A DNA stretch of 64,000 bases, taken from NCBI GenBank assembly GCA_950022655.1, contig OX465580.1:93390797-93454796 (forward strand), read 5' to 3'. Each line of letters starts with the position of its first letter. The first letter of the stretch is position 1. The notes below the pieces were generated by a model that did no database searches, had not been told where the DNA came from, and worked only from the letters and a program-made list of their open reading frames with translations. The stretch is from Alentia gelatinosa. Its lineage: Eukaryota > Annelida > Polychaeta > Phyllodocida > Polynoidae. Positions 22,927 to 34,159 of the stretch are shown piece after piece. The position numbers were made by a program, and so were the translations under genes.

Positions 22927-24247
22927 TACTAAGGGGGGGAACCAAGGCAGCCACTTTGCTGCTACGGGACAACCCAATTAAAAATTACAACGTAAATCCA
23001 GCAGTTCTTGGTCTACTCTCTAGCTTCCTGGTGTTCACAAGAATTCACTGATACCAATGTATAAGTGAAAAAGGTGGAATTGTAAGACGGAGAAATTATT
23101 AAAAATATGGAAGATACAACATTTAGGAAAGAAGAAACGACATTTGAAGAATGAACGACTAGCCTCGCTAGCACCTTGAATAAATGTGATATTCACCCAT
23201 CTTGAGCCGGGGAGCGTATTCTTGAGCATTGGGCAGGGAAGACTCGACAGTCGCGGACCTACAGGTGGTCAGCCCGGCCTGTAGAGCACTCTGCCTCCAG
23301 CTGTTCCGGATCTGGTTGAAGTCCATTGTTGGCTCCCGGCGAGTGAAGTGTTGTTTTCTTTCTCATCTTGGAGTATCGAGCCCAGCTGGCCCACTGGCGT
23401 AGCAGACCTACTACATTCAGCCCGATACCGGCGGGTGCTGGGCTTCCCACTGTTCTTCAAGTTGGAAGACATCCATATGTAGAAGAAGGGTCAGTCTCGC
23501 AGGACACCTTCTGTGTTGAAAAGTTTTCGAATACGGAAATAACGGCCAAAAAGGCAAAACAATTCTCCATCCACCTGGTAAGAGTGTCTGGTATCAGTGT
23601 TCTTTTATTTGGCTCCAGCTATACTGGCATATTTTCTTTCGGCTCAAATCGAGGCCCCAATTTTAAGCCGGATTCAGAACTTACGATCATCGACCCAAGG
23701 TAGAAGTAGTCGGCGTAATCCAACAAAACAGGGATTATGTCTACTATCTCATTATCGAGTCGACAAACTCAGTTCTGACACAGACCTGGTAAGTCAGTTC
23801 CATACCCGAAAGGCATAGTCTTCCTTACCCGGTACCAGGGACTAGTGTGGACAGGATCCACACCACAGGCCGGAGGTTTTCGTGATGGGGGCCTATTACG
23901 GGCCTGACCATCGAGAGAACCTTCAGCCGTCTGAAACCAGGGTTGTGCCTTGGGGAAGTCATTTTACTGACTTTCCTCAGCCCCAACCCAGGATCGCTTA
24001 TCATAGGTCGCTCCTAACTTTCCCTCTACCCCTCCCAGCGATCCTTGCGGTTCGCTGAGAAAGTGCAGAATTCTGGTTAGGAGGCCACATCCTGGAAGTA
24101 GCTAGGTCGGAAATTTTTTTTCCTCCCCAGGACTTCCCATACCCATCTGACTTCGGATCCAGGAGAGTTGTTGGCTCTGCCGGTTCCGAGTTTAGACGGC
24201 GTCTTCCCGGCCTGCTAGGCACCAATCGAGTCGGTCGTTGTCAACCC
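22927..24247 (-). other. Gypsy 3' non-coding region
   Basis: About 1.3 kb between the stop of the accessory frame and the polypurine tract. Only short open frames without known motifs occur. Nothing else recognised. Confidence 0.5.
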
Positions 24248-27200
24248 TTAGATGTCCTTGTCAGAGGATATCTTGAGGTCGAGAATTTCCGACTGACTGG
24301 GTGTGCTAGCCGTCGGTGGAACCGACGTTGCCGGGGCGGTCCTCTCTGGTCGTAGTGGACTCAGTGCAGACGTAGGCTGAAACTGAGACATCAACTGCTG
24401 CAGAGAGGTCGGTCTGGTATCTAAAAAGATTCCGGACTCCAACGGGATGATGTTGGCATTCACCCCCAGTGCCCCACACTGTTCCTCGGGTTGATCCATC
24501 GGCTTAGCCTGGGAGGGCTTCGCTGATTTCTCAGCCCGTGTCACGGCGGGAGGCATCCTCGGCTGTAGGATTTCAGTCTGATCCTGTTGGGTCTGACCTT
24601 GTCCTGACAGCAGAGTATCTATACTAACATCCATAGGCTGGGCCTTACTGGATATAGTGTCCTGGTGGGAAGTTTCTTCCACGGATGACCACCCCAACAT
24701 GCTGGCTAGTTGCTGACGTGTTGGATCTGATTCTTCCCTGGTGAACTGAAGGAATCTTCCCCGGCTCCGTTGTCGGGCCAACCACGCTTCCTCTAGGGCT
24801 TGCGGGTCGTCACCGATGTCGTAGAGCGACATACCCAAGTGCCGAAGACAACGTTCATCTTGGCGATGGGTCTGGGCTTCCGCCCGGGCAAACCTCGATT
24901 GGGCCGTGGTTTTCGCAATACGCGCGTCCTCTAAGTCCAACGCGTATTGTTTAGCCAGGCCCTTCGTGGCTTCCTTCACCTCGAACCGGGCTAGGTTAAC
25001 TAGCTCCTGAACGAGGCTCTCATGGAGAGACTGAGCGCCCCTTCGGACGCGGCCTTCCAACGTGCCACCTATATGCGACTCTAGTTGATCCGCCCGTTAT
25101 ATCGCACAGGGAGAGGAAGTTATCTTCGACGCAACGGGTGGTTGTGTCGTTGGTTTCTTCTTTACCTCAACAACCGGGTTGGCGGGTGGAGGGAGTGCCG
25201 GAAAGGCCTCCTCATCCACAACTTTCCCAGGTGCTTGGGTAGCACCTCTGTTGAGCGGGGAAACTCCCGGGAGACTTGAGCTAGGACGAGTCCCAGCTGG
25301 TTTTTCCACGGGTCCGCTGGCTTTAGAAGCCGTTGGAACGTTCCCTTCACTCTTGGCTGAGAGGAGTTTTAATACCTCAGTCAACCTTGGCGCAGCCTGG
25401 TAAGCAGCTTCCACCACGTCAGCGATGGTGTGCTTACTAGGAGCCAACTTCTTCTTCGGCTTCCGACTGGATCGCTCAGAAGTGTCATCCTCGCTGGACG
25501 AGGACGATGACAACTTCTTGACCCGTCGTTTAACCTTCGAGGAACCCCGAGACGGTTCCCGGCTATGGGACCGTTTCTTCCTCGACTCCTTTGACATCTG
25601 TGGATGTTTTGAAGCGGATAGCATCAGACTCCCGAACCAGCCAGGATTCTTCTTCCATCCGATCTTAAACAATCGACCATCTGTCACACAAGTTTCGGGA
25701 TCCGGCTTGCCTTTCTGAGCATCGGAACCTAAGTCAATGAATCTCTGCCACAGATTCATGACCCGTTCCTCCCGAGCAGCAGCACCAGCAGTCCGGTGTT
25801 CCCGGGCAATGTATCGGACTAGACACAATCGCCTCGAACTGGCACACCCGGCCTGGCAAGAACCACCCTTCTTACCAAGGCACTGTAGCCACGGTCGTTC
25901 AGCTAAGTGTACCTCAACGAGGTGCCTAGCGTAACGACCCGCAGTCGCATAGGTCAGTGACAATTTCTTGTCCCTTCCATGGCAACTCAAAAAGACACAA
26001 TGATCGCCGTTACAGCGCTTGTGCCATGCGTACGCGTTCCGGTCTTTGACCTGATCCTCGTACTTCAGTCGACTGACTCGGGACACCCCTTTCACCCGGT
26101 CGATGTACCAGGTGTTGGGAGAACCCTTGTCAACCAACCATTCCTCGTTGTCTGAGGTTCCATCTAAACCGACACCATCTGGGATGTAATGTCGGTTTCC
26201 ATGACAGAGAACTTCTAGGCAAGTATAAGTCTTGCCCAGCAAAGAGGCGGGTAGCTGTCGAGCCACCGTTCTCTTCCCAGCCCGCTTTACGCCAGGCTGG
26301 AAATCACCGTCATCATTGTCCAGGTTAGATTTGGCCAGGGGTTTAGCCCTGTCCATCCCCGTTCCCCAACACTTGACATCTTCGCCACCCGTGGCACCTG
26401 TTGAGGTGCTCGGTGTAGCGTCAGCCGTACTCGGTCCTGCTTGCGCCGCAGGCTTGTCTGAACCTTTCGACCCAGCCCCCTTCGACTCCTCGTGCTTCCC
26501 GGGTTTAGGTTTCCCTTTACCCGAGGCACGCGATTCTAGCCGACCTTCCTTTTAAGCTAACTCCGCCTCAGCCCGTTCCCGGGCTGCACGACGGAGTCGC
26601 TTCTTCTTCTGTTTCGACAGCTGCGGCTCGGTCTTATTAGCATCCTGAGGTTTTGACACCTCAGTGTTGCTAGCAGACTTCCCCGGCGCGGGTTTAGCCG
26701 GCTGTGACACCGGTTTATCACCTTTGCGGGACGGCCCCGTTACAGAGTCGCCCCCAACTGATGAATCAGTCTCCATAGCTGTCTCTGCACCAGCCTCGGT
26801 CCTCCCGGGCTTAGCTACCGGACCCGGGGCCAAAAAGGTCCTGGTTTCTGCCAGTTCTACCTCAGGTGGAGTCCAATTTTGGTACATTGACTGTACTATG
26901 GCTCGCGTTTTGGGATCTGGGATCCCAGCCAACATCTGTTCCAGGCTCTGAGTAGAAACCTCATGCCTGGAATCCATTTCTTCGAAGAACTTCCTCGGAG
27001 AATGACGACGTGGGCGGGCTCGGCCACGCCTCAGCGTATCACGCTCCGATTTGGAACCTTCGGCCATTACCACATCCGAATCAGAGGCTTCGGTTTTCAC
27101 CGAGCTCGTCTTCGGACGGACACCTGAAGAACCCTTAGCGGCCGGGGCCGCCTCGGACTTCTTCTCAGTGTGACTTTTTCCCTTTCCGGGTCGTTCATCT

Positions 27201-27385
27201 CGGGTTACCCCAAGAAGAACAGAGTCCTCAGACTCGTCCCCTTCCAGGTCAAAATCACCATCATCTGACCCGATGAGCAAAGCATCATCGTCCAGATCTG
27301 CCCCCCACTCAGCCGAGGCTGAGGATCCGGGCAGGGGTGAGGGGAGCTCGCGCTCACCCTCCGTAGATGGGGCACGGTCAGCCAT
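24248..27385 (-). pseudogene. Long accessory frame of unknown function in the Gypsy env position
   Basis: One continuous frame of about 1,046 codons from ATG at 27385, interrupted only by TAA at 26554-26552 and TAA at 25099-25097. Part 1 (~277 residues) is acidic and Ser/Pro/Lys-rich, ending in a basic RAARERAEAELA helix. Part 2 has a ~200-residue ordered region with Cys/His clusters (HCVFLSCH ... RHLVEVH, then CLGKKGGSC-x3-C ... ARE-H) resembling degenerate C2H2 fingers, then a KKLSSSSSSEDD tract and DEEAFPALPPP. Part 3 (~270 residues) is helical, Arg/Gln-rich, then Pro/Gln-rich. No signal peptide or membrane segment is visible, so it is not an envelope protein. Function unknown; a nucleic-acid-binding or structural role is a guess. 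Confidence 0.7.
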
Positions 27386-27955
27386 GCTGCTACCGCCCGA
27401 CTCCCGTGGTGCTAGGCACCACTCGGAACACAGAGTGAAGACTACTGAAAAAAACAGGGTCTTATGTACTCCTAGTTGACCTAGATTCGCAGTCGCGAAC
27501 CAATCAACCGTGTCGAGACTGGCTCATCTTGAGCGTCTCAACACCGCATGCGTGAAGAAACCAAAGGTCAACGTTACGCTCGACTTGATTCGTGCAAGCC
27601 TTCAATCACCCAGCACAGGTTCCGAAACCCTGGGAAACCCCTTTTTGAGCTCCACCCCGAGTTCTCCACTGTGTGGATTTTCTTATCGCCGTCGTGTATC
27701 ACGTCGATAGTATGGGAGACTATGTACAACTTTCATATAAATGGATCAGACCTTACAGAGCGTTCGGCAATTCTGCAGCCTCTAGAGGGTCCTCAACGGG
27801 GTCCCTTAGAGCAACGTCTGGGCTGCGGCACACAACGACTGATTTTAAGGTAACTATTTGATCAACATTCACGTATAATTGACACGCCACTGACTATCAA
27901 CGATCTACATTGCGTACCATTGCTTCTCGTTGTGTTTTCGACAACCCCGGCACCA
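27386..27955 (-). promoter_or_regulatory. pol-accessory frame spacer with possible splice acceptor
   Basis: 570 bases without coding sequence. On the minus strand CCCTGTTTTTTTCAG ends at 27445, a strong-looking 3' splice site, 60 bases upstream of the accessory ATG. A spliced subgenomic RNA, as used for env in retroviruses, would explain expression of the downstream frame. This is inference from sequence shape only. Confidence 0.4.
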
Positions 27956-29038
27956 CTACTCTTTGTAGCTAACCACAGCCTTCGATTTTAGTCGAGAGCT
28001 GCAGCGGGGTTCGGAGTCTATTTTAGACTCCATTCTACAACTCGAACCATGTTTATTATACACAGCTCGATTTGTAGCAAATTTAGACTTTTCCGTGTCG
28101 GGTTTTTCATCTACCCACACCTCCCTTTTTAGGTTAGCGTAAGTAGGAATCACCTTCCGCGGACGTCCCGGTTTTCGTCGTATTGACGGGCACCCATTCG
28201 GAACCCCGGTAACCTTTGACCGGGACTTCCCTATCGGGGTCTGCCTCCGCCGTGTTGACGGGGGTTTGACACCCGGCTTCCCGGCTCTTTGAACCCGGGA
28301 CCTCTCTGGTACCCCAGTAGGACCCGTGGCAGGGTGTGAAACTTCAAAGTCGGAACTTTCGCGCTTTCCTTCCCATAGTCGTAAACGAGCTACATGGGAT
28401 TTGTAATGCCTTCTTGACCATTCATCCTCTATCACTGCTGTCATTTCTGACAATATTTGAACAATTCTGAATGGTCCGTCCCAGTTAGGAGCGAGTTTTA
28501 CATTTACCAACGGAGTGTGGTATCGCACAACCCGGTCTCCTACTCGGAATTTATGTGGCTTAAGATTGACATCATAGCCAGTCTTTTGCCACTCGGCAGC
28601 TTTTGTCAGGTTCCGTCTCGCGAGGTAATATCCTTCTACAAAACGTTCTCTGAGCTTTTCGACAAACCCTATGAGACAAGGATCATCCGTAGACATTCCG
28701 GGAACCCCATAGTCTATGTCAGCGGGCATTACTATTTCCTCGCCAAAGACGAGTAAATTAGGTGAACACCCCGTGCTTGTATGAATAGTCCCATTATACG
28801 CATGAGCTATAAATGGTGCCAATTCATCCCAATTCTTCCGGTTTTCATCTACCAGGGTCCGAAGACACTGGATCAATGTCCGGTTGAATCTCTCTACCAT
28901 ACCATCTGATTGTGGACGATATGGATTTGTATGTGTCTTTTTTATCTCGAGTATCCTACACATTTCTTTCCAGATCTGGGATTCAAATTCCCTTCCCTGG
29001 TCGGAATGTAGTACGCTCGGAGTTCCAAAAGGCAACAT
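27956..29038 (-). pseudogene. Gypsy integrase catalytic and C-terminal domains
   Basis: Contains VLHSDQGREFES (second catalytic Asp) and NPYRPQSDGMVERFNRTL (catalytic Glu) of the D,D35E integrase core, then FRVGDRVVRYHTPL, WDGPFRIVQIL and a basic C-terminal tail with RRKPGRPRK (AT-hook-like). The first catalytic Asp is in the adjacent frame (ARIALDIISG, within 28983-30836). A frameshift near 29035 separates them. It ends at 27956. Integrase inserts the element's cDNA; the basic tail may bind DNA or chromatin. Confidence 0.85.
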
Positions 29039-30836
29039 CCAGTTTTATCACTAAAGCTTCCGCACAAGTGGCAGCTTTGTGATTCTTCATGGGATAGATC
29101 TGCACATATTTTGTGTAATAATCCATCACCACCATCATACAGGTATTTCCTTCTTCGGACTCGTCGATACCAGATATGATATCTAGAGCGATTCTGGCAA
29201 ACCTGACACCAAACAGCTCCTGTTGTAGCGGCATCTTTCCGAGTCCTACCCCGGGCTTGACTTTGCTACAGATGGAACATCCAGATATCCACCTTCGAAT
29301 ATCTGCACCCATTCCAGGCCAGTAGTAACGACGCCTTATTCTGGCTACCGTCCTTTTCCGTCCTAGATGAGCTGCACTCCTATGTTCGTGACATAGAGTC
29401 ATTAGTCCGGAACGTAATTCTCGCGGGACCACTAATTGTAGAGCACGTTTAAGTGGTTGCAACCTAGTTCTCCATCGATATAATACTCCATCCCGGACCT
29501 CTAGTTCTTTCCATTGACCACATAGGTTCCGAAATTCTCGGTTTTCAGGCGAGATCTCGGGTCCTGTAGGTCTATGGAGCCCATTAGCTACCAGTTTAGT
29601 TAACCGGAACAGATCTGGGTCAGCCTGTTGACTTTCCTTAATCTGTTCTAGTGTCCACTGATAGTTTTGGGGCGGTTTCACTTTCTGGGAGCGTAGGGTA
29701 GCTATTACTGCTCTATGCTCACCACAGTCCCGGCAATCTGGTCGTTCACATTTCCGCACTGGTCGTCTTGAGAGACAATCCGCAATAATGTGAGACTTTC
29801 CAGCCCGGTGCTCGATCTGACAGTTTGTTAACCCGAATTCGGAGAGAGCTGCCAGCCATCTTCCAATCATTCCCTCGGCATCCTTAAAGTTAAAGAGCCA
29901 TTTGAGAGAAGAATGGTCGGTACGTAAGATGAAATCTCCACCTGATAGGAAGTGTCGATATTTTCTTACGTACACCACAACCGCTAAGAGTTCCCTCTTA
30001 GTGGTACAGTAGTTCCGCTGGCTTTTACTTAAGCTGTTGCTGGCAAAAGCTATTGGAACCTCCACACCATTCTGTATCTGAGACAACGTTGCTCCAATAC
30101 TCTCGTTACTAGCGTCAGTGTCAAGAATGAACCGACCCTGGGGTAGAGGGTACTTCAACACGGGGGTCTCCGTAAATTTTCTTTTTAGTCCCAGAAAAGC
30201 ATGTTCGGCTTCCGGAGTCCATTGGATCTCTTTTGGCCTCCCTGGCTTATCTAGTACCACATACTGTTGCATGGGTTGTGCAATTTCAGAAAAACCCGGA
30301 ATAAAGTCGCGGTAATACGAACAAAATCCTAGGAAAGACCTTATGTCTTTTATATTCTGGGGGCGTGGCCAATTAGCTACTACCTCCAACTTGGAAGGAT
30401 CTGCCCGGATTCCATTTCCCGAAACTATCCGTCCCAAGTATTCCACAGATCTGCGAAACAGTTTGCATTTCTCAGGTTTGAGTCTCAACCCATAAGATTG
30501 AATCCGCTCAAATACATCTCTTAGGTTTTCTAGACATTCGACATAATTCTTTCCGAAGATGATTATGTCATCCAGATAAACCAAGCACTTTTTCCACTGT
30601 AGACCCCGCAACATCTGATCCATCATGGATTCGAAAGTCGCAGGAGCGTTACAGATGCCAAATGGCATTACAGTAAACTTGTAAAGCCCTTGATGAGTGG
30701 TGAACGCCGTTTTCGGTTGATCGCCACTGTTCATCTTTACCTGCCAATATCCAGACTGGAGATCCAGAGTACAAAACCACTGGTTCCCTCCTAGAGAGTC
30801 TGAGGCTCTCATCGATCCGAGGTATTGGATAGGCAT
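28983..30836 (-). pseudogene. Gypsy reverse transcriptase core, RNase H and integrase zinc finger
   Basis: Order visible in one open frame of about 617 codons: [39 protein letters not shown] (catalytic YLDD), FLGFCSYYRDFIPGF, FILDTDASNESIGATLS (RNase H), LRTDHSSLKWL, HIIADCLSRR, then the HHCC finger (HEH...H, C-S-I-C) with RRRYYWPGM and integrase core start RIALDIISG. It joins the protease/RT frame upstream by a frameshift near 30805 and the integrase frame by one near 29035. Confidence 0.9.
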
Positions 30837-32064
30837 TCTTCCGGGTGATACTATTCAATTTTCTGTAATCAATACAGAATCGGCAAGTACCATCCTTTTT
30901 AGTAACCATTACCACAGGGCTAGCCCAAGGACTTGCGCTGGGGATGATTACTTTCTGGTCCATCATTTTCCCTACTTCCTCTTCTAAAGCTTCCCGTTTT
31001 ACCGGAGGTAGCCGTCGATAAGGAAGGCGGCAAGGTTGATGTCCCTCTGTATCAATCGTGTGTTCTACTCGATCCGTTCTTCCCAAAGGATCTCCTGGTC
31101 GAGCAAAGATTGACTCCATTTTCCTCAGAAGAATTCTTAGTTCATGTCGTTCCCCACTGTTTAGTGCGTCTGTCGTCTGAACTAAGGTTTCCAGAGTTTC
31201 GTGCAACGGACTCGGAACTGGAAAGTATCCTGTTCCTGTATCGATAGCACTAACTCGTACTTCTTCATAATCATTTCCTGTAAAGTCCAATTTTCCCGGC
31301 TCGGATTGTTCATCTTCCCCGGTTATTTCGGAAACTGGAACAGGTGTGATTCCCTGCGGACAGGAGTCTACTAGGACATCTATATGAGCTAGGGTTGCCC
31401 AGCCCAATGTATCACCCTTCTTCAGTTTAATCAACCCGGAGGTGTGATTACTTATAGGAATTGATCCTTCTCTAGCACTTCCGATCAAAGTATCCCAGGC
31501 CTGTATTCCTTTTTGAGAAAACAGTTCCGGGTTTGGCTCGAAGAGTGCACCTCCACGTGGTAAGTCTCCTTCCCCAGCTATCAGGACATTAACCATCTGC
31601 TGAGGTGGGATGCCCACATCTTGTCGGACAGAAATCAAAGAAGAAATCCGTCGAGAACTACATTCCACTTCCATTAACTCAGGAAATTTGAGTCGGAGAG
31701 TGCCATCTTGTAGATCTACAGAACCTCCATAGAGGGTGAGAAAATCTACGCCTAATATTCCATTTTCTTCGATATCACTGAGTATGGGACCCCATACAAA
31801 TTCAGTGTTACCTATTGAGACTGGAATAATCACACTACCATAGCATCTCATGTGAGTGCCATTAGCAGCTTTTGCCGAAGCTCCAGGAACATGACATTCC
31901 TGTGCGAATCCAAGAGACTGATAGAGTCCATTGTTCAACACAGAGCGACTAGCGCCAGTATCTAATAACAGATCTATCTTTCTTCCTTTTATTCTAGCCG
32001 GCACATACCAACGTCGCCCACCTAAGGGAGACGGTTGTCGTATAAACCGTGAGATCCCATCCAA
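30649..32064 (-). pseudogene. Gypsy protease, connector and RT N-terminus
   Basis: Aspartic protease with [15 protein letters not shown] (catalytic DTGA) and later GILGVDFL. A ~250-residue connector follows, then the RT start ([66 protein letters not shown]). The true RT continues in the frame at 28983-30836; sequence after IDESL in this frame is out of phase. It begins in a different frame from the pol leader (32022-32261), so another frameshift lies around 32030-32100. Confidence 0.85.
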
Positions 32065-32261
32065 GGTTCCAAGATCCCATCCGCGTTGACAAAGCCATTG
32101 CAGACAGGGGTGCCCGGGTGAAAGATACTTACTACAGATCGTTGCGACCGTATTTTGTATCTTTCCCTTTTCTGGTAACTGGGAAATATATTCCTTCTTT
32201 TTGATCTCACAGGTTTGGATTTCCTGGCACTTTCCTTCCCGGACCGCAGTGTTGCCACTCG
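32022..32261 (-). pseudogene. Gypsy pol leader downstream of the gag amber stop
   Basis: In frame with gag but after its TAG (32264-32262). It encodes a basic segment ([16 protein letters not shown]) leading to the protease. It lacks its own ATG at the start, so translation would need readthrough of the gag stop, or the stop is a mutation. Confidence 0.55.
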
Positions 32262-34152
32262 CTACAGTCCTTCTTTGTTTTCCGGTTCACTCTGAGAGGC
32301 AACCGTCAACGCAGGCAGACTACGAGGTGTTTCCACTGTAGTAATGTTCCGGGCTTCAGGACAATCTGGAGAGATATGTCCCATTTTGTTGCACCGCCAA
32401 CAACGTCGGACATCTAGCTGGTTTTTCTCCACCTGATTCAGTCTTTCGTTGATTTTGGTCAACAACTTCATTACCTCAGAGGGATTTCCTTCTGGATCAG
32501 TGGTTTTTGGTTTTGCCTCTGCCACAGAAGGTACATCACTGTTCCTTCCAAAGCTAGGGGTTCGATATCTCCCACGTCCTCGTCTATTGAAACCTCCTCT
32601 TCCAAGTACCATTGAGCGGACATTAGAGAGTATATCCTCTATTTCTGCTTCCTGACACTCGTAGGTATCTTCTTCTACTTGTGACCAAGTAGAACCCACT
32701 ATGTTAACCCGGGAAGTTTTTCCTGGATTAGCATATTTTCCAAATAGTATACACCGTTGTTCATAGGCATCTACTATTCGCAACACCTGCATGAAGTTCA
32801 TACCGGGCTCCCATTTAGAGATGACTTCCGCTCTCACGTCATCATCTCGAAGTCCTTTCACAAACTGAGTTTGTAGATCTTCATGTAGTGCAGGAGAATC
32901 TAATCCCGTCCCTGGGTAAACCTCCAACAACATTTGTTGTAAAGCTAGCCCATAGGCGCGAGTTGTCTCCTCTTTACCCTGGATCCTCTTTAGAAAAGTG
33001 GATCGGGGGTTCAGCGTTACCAACTGACCACAATAGTAAGAGGCTACCTCCACTAGCTCCTCCCATTCCGTACCACCGGAACGGCGAAAACGGCGAAGTG
33101 CAGCTTCTCCGGGTCCATCTCGTAACGCTCTTTTGAGGTATGGCAATGCATCGACTTTATTCCAGCCATTACATTGTATATCCTCACAAAATCCCGCAAA
33201 CCAGTGTTCCTACTCCATTCCTTTTCCATAAGGTTTTGGAATGACAGCGTTCCTTCTGGCTGCATTCTCTGGGCGCATCATCGGAACCTTGTTGGCTCTT
33301 GCCATTGACAAGTTGAAGATCCTGTCTTGCTCCCTGATTTGGTTGAAAGAGTTGAACCCTAGTTCGGCTATAGCTTTACTAGTGTGTTCGGAACTCGGAG
33401 AACCCATTCTTGACTCGGAGGCTAACCAAAGGAGTCTTCACACCCTTTGTTCCAGATATGAATCTGTTAGGGGTCTTCTCAAGATCTTCTACTTTCCCGG
33501 GAGGGGAATATAGATGATCTCTCACATTACTCCAGCCAGCTTGTGACATAGGCATCCTTTGGGATGATTCTGTCTCTGCTAGTCGAACTTGGTCCTTCAT
33601 GTGATGTACATGTTGGTCCAGTCGCTCAATTTTTTCTAGAGTCTCAATCTCGCGAACCGAAAGTTCTTCCAAGTTATGGTGCCGTTTGGCTACCTCCTCG
33701 GCGATCTCTCGATTTCGAGCTTCTAGTTCCCGACACATATCTCGGGCTTCCCTTTCCCGATCAAACTCGGCTAAGAGTTCTGGTCTAAGGAAGCCTACAG
33801 GAACCTCATCGGAAGGTACCCGTAAGGTATCTTCCGACCTATTCCGGGGAGTACTAGACTCTCCGGGACTATCTGTCTGAGACCCAATTTTACTGAGTCC
33901 CTCCAGATCCCTTGCGGGGCCATGGCGGCTGTTGGCTGCTGGACTGAAATTCTTCAGGACCGTTGAACTCAAATTCTGAGCGGCCGTTCTCTTCCGAGAT
34001 TTCTCCTTACCGGACTTCTGGGTTTCACCCCCTCCCTCCGGTTTTGGTGACTTTTCGTCATTCTGGGCCGGAAGAGTTTGTTGAGAAATTACCTCCCCAT
34101 CTTCACTCTCCTGTTCAGCCTGGGATCTGGTTTTTATTCCAGATCCGTGCAT
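32262..34152 (-). pseudogene. Gypsy gag: coiled coil, capsid and CCHC zinc knuckle
   Basis: ATG at 34152. The N-terminal ~200 residues are polar, then helical and coiled-coil-like (ELEARNREIAEEVAKRHHNL). A frameshift near 33400 leads to the capsid region (WFAGFCEDIQCNGWNKVDAL, then LKRALRDGPGEAALRRF, typical of Gypsy capsids), with an in-frame TAG at 33212-33210. An Arg/Gly-rich stretch and a zinc knuckle C-W-R-C-x4-H-x4-C (CWRCNKMGHISPDC) follow, ending at TAG 32264-32262. Gag forms the particle and binds RNA. Broken here by one frameshift and one stop. Confidence 0.85.
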
Positions 34153-34159
34153 TTACTGA

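Noticed and set aside
24248..27385. Retroviral envelope gene
   Set aside because: Position fits, but no signal peptide, membrane segment, cleavage site or glycosylation-rich ectodomain; highly charged and disordered.
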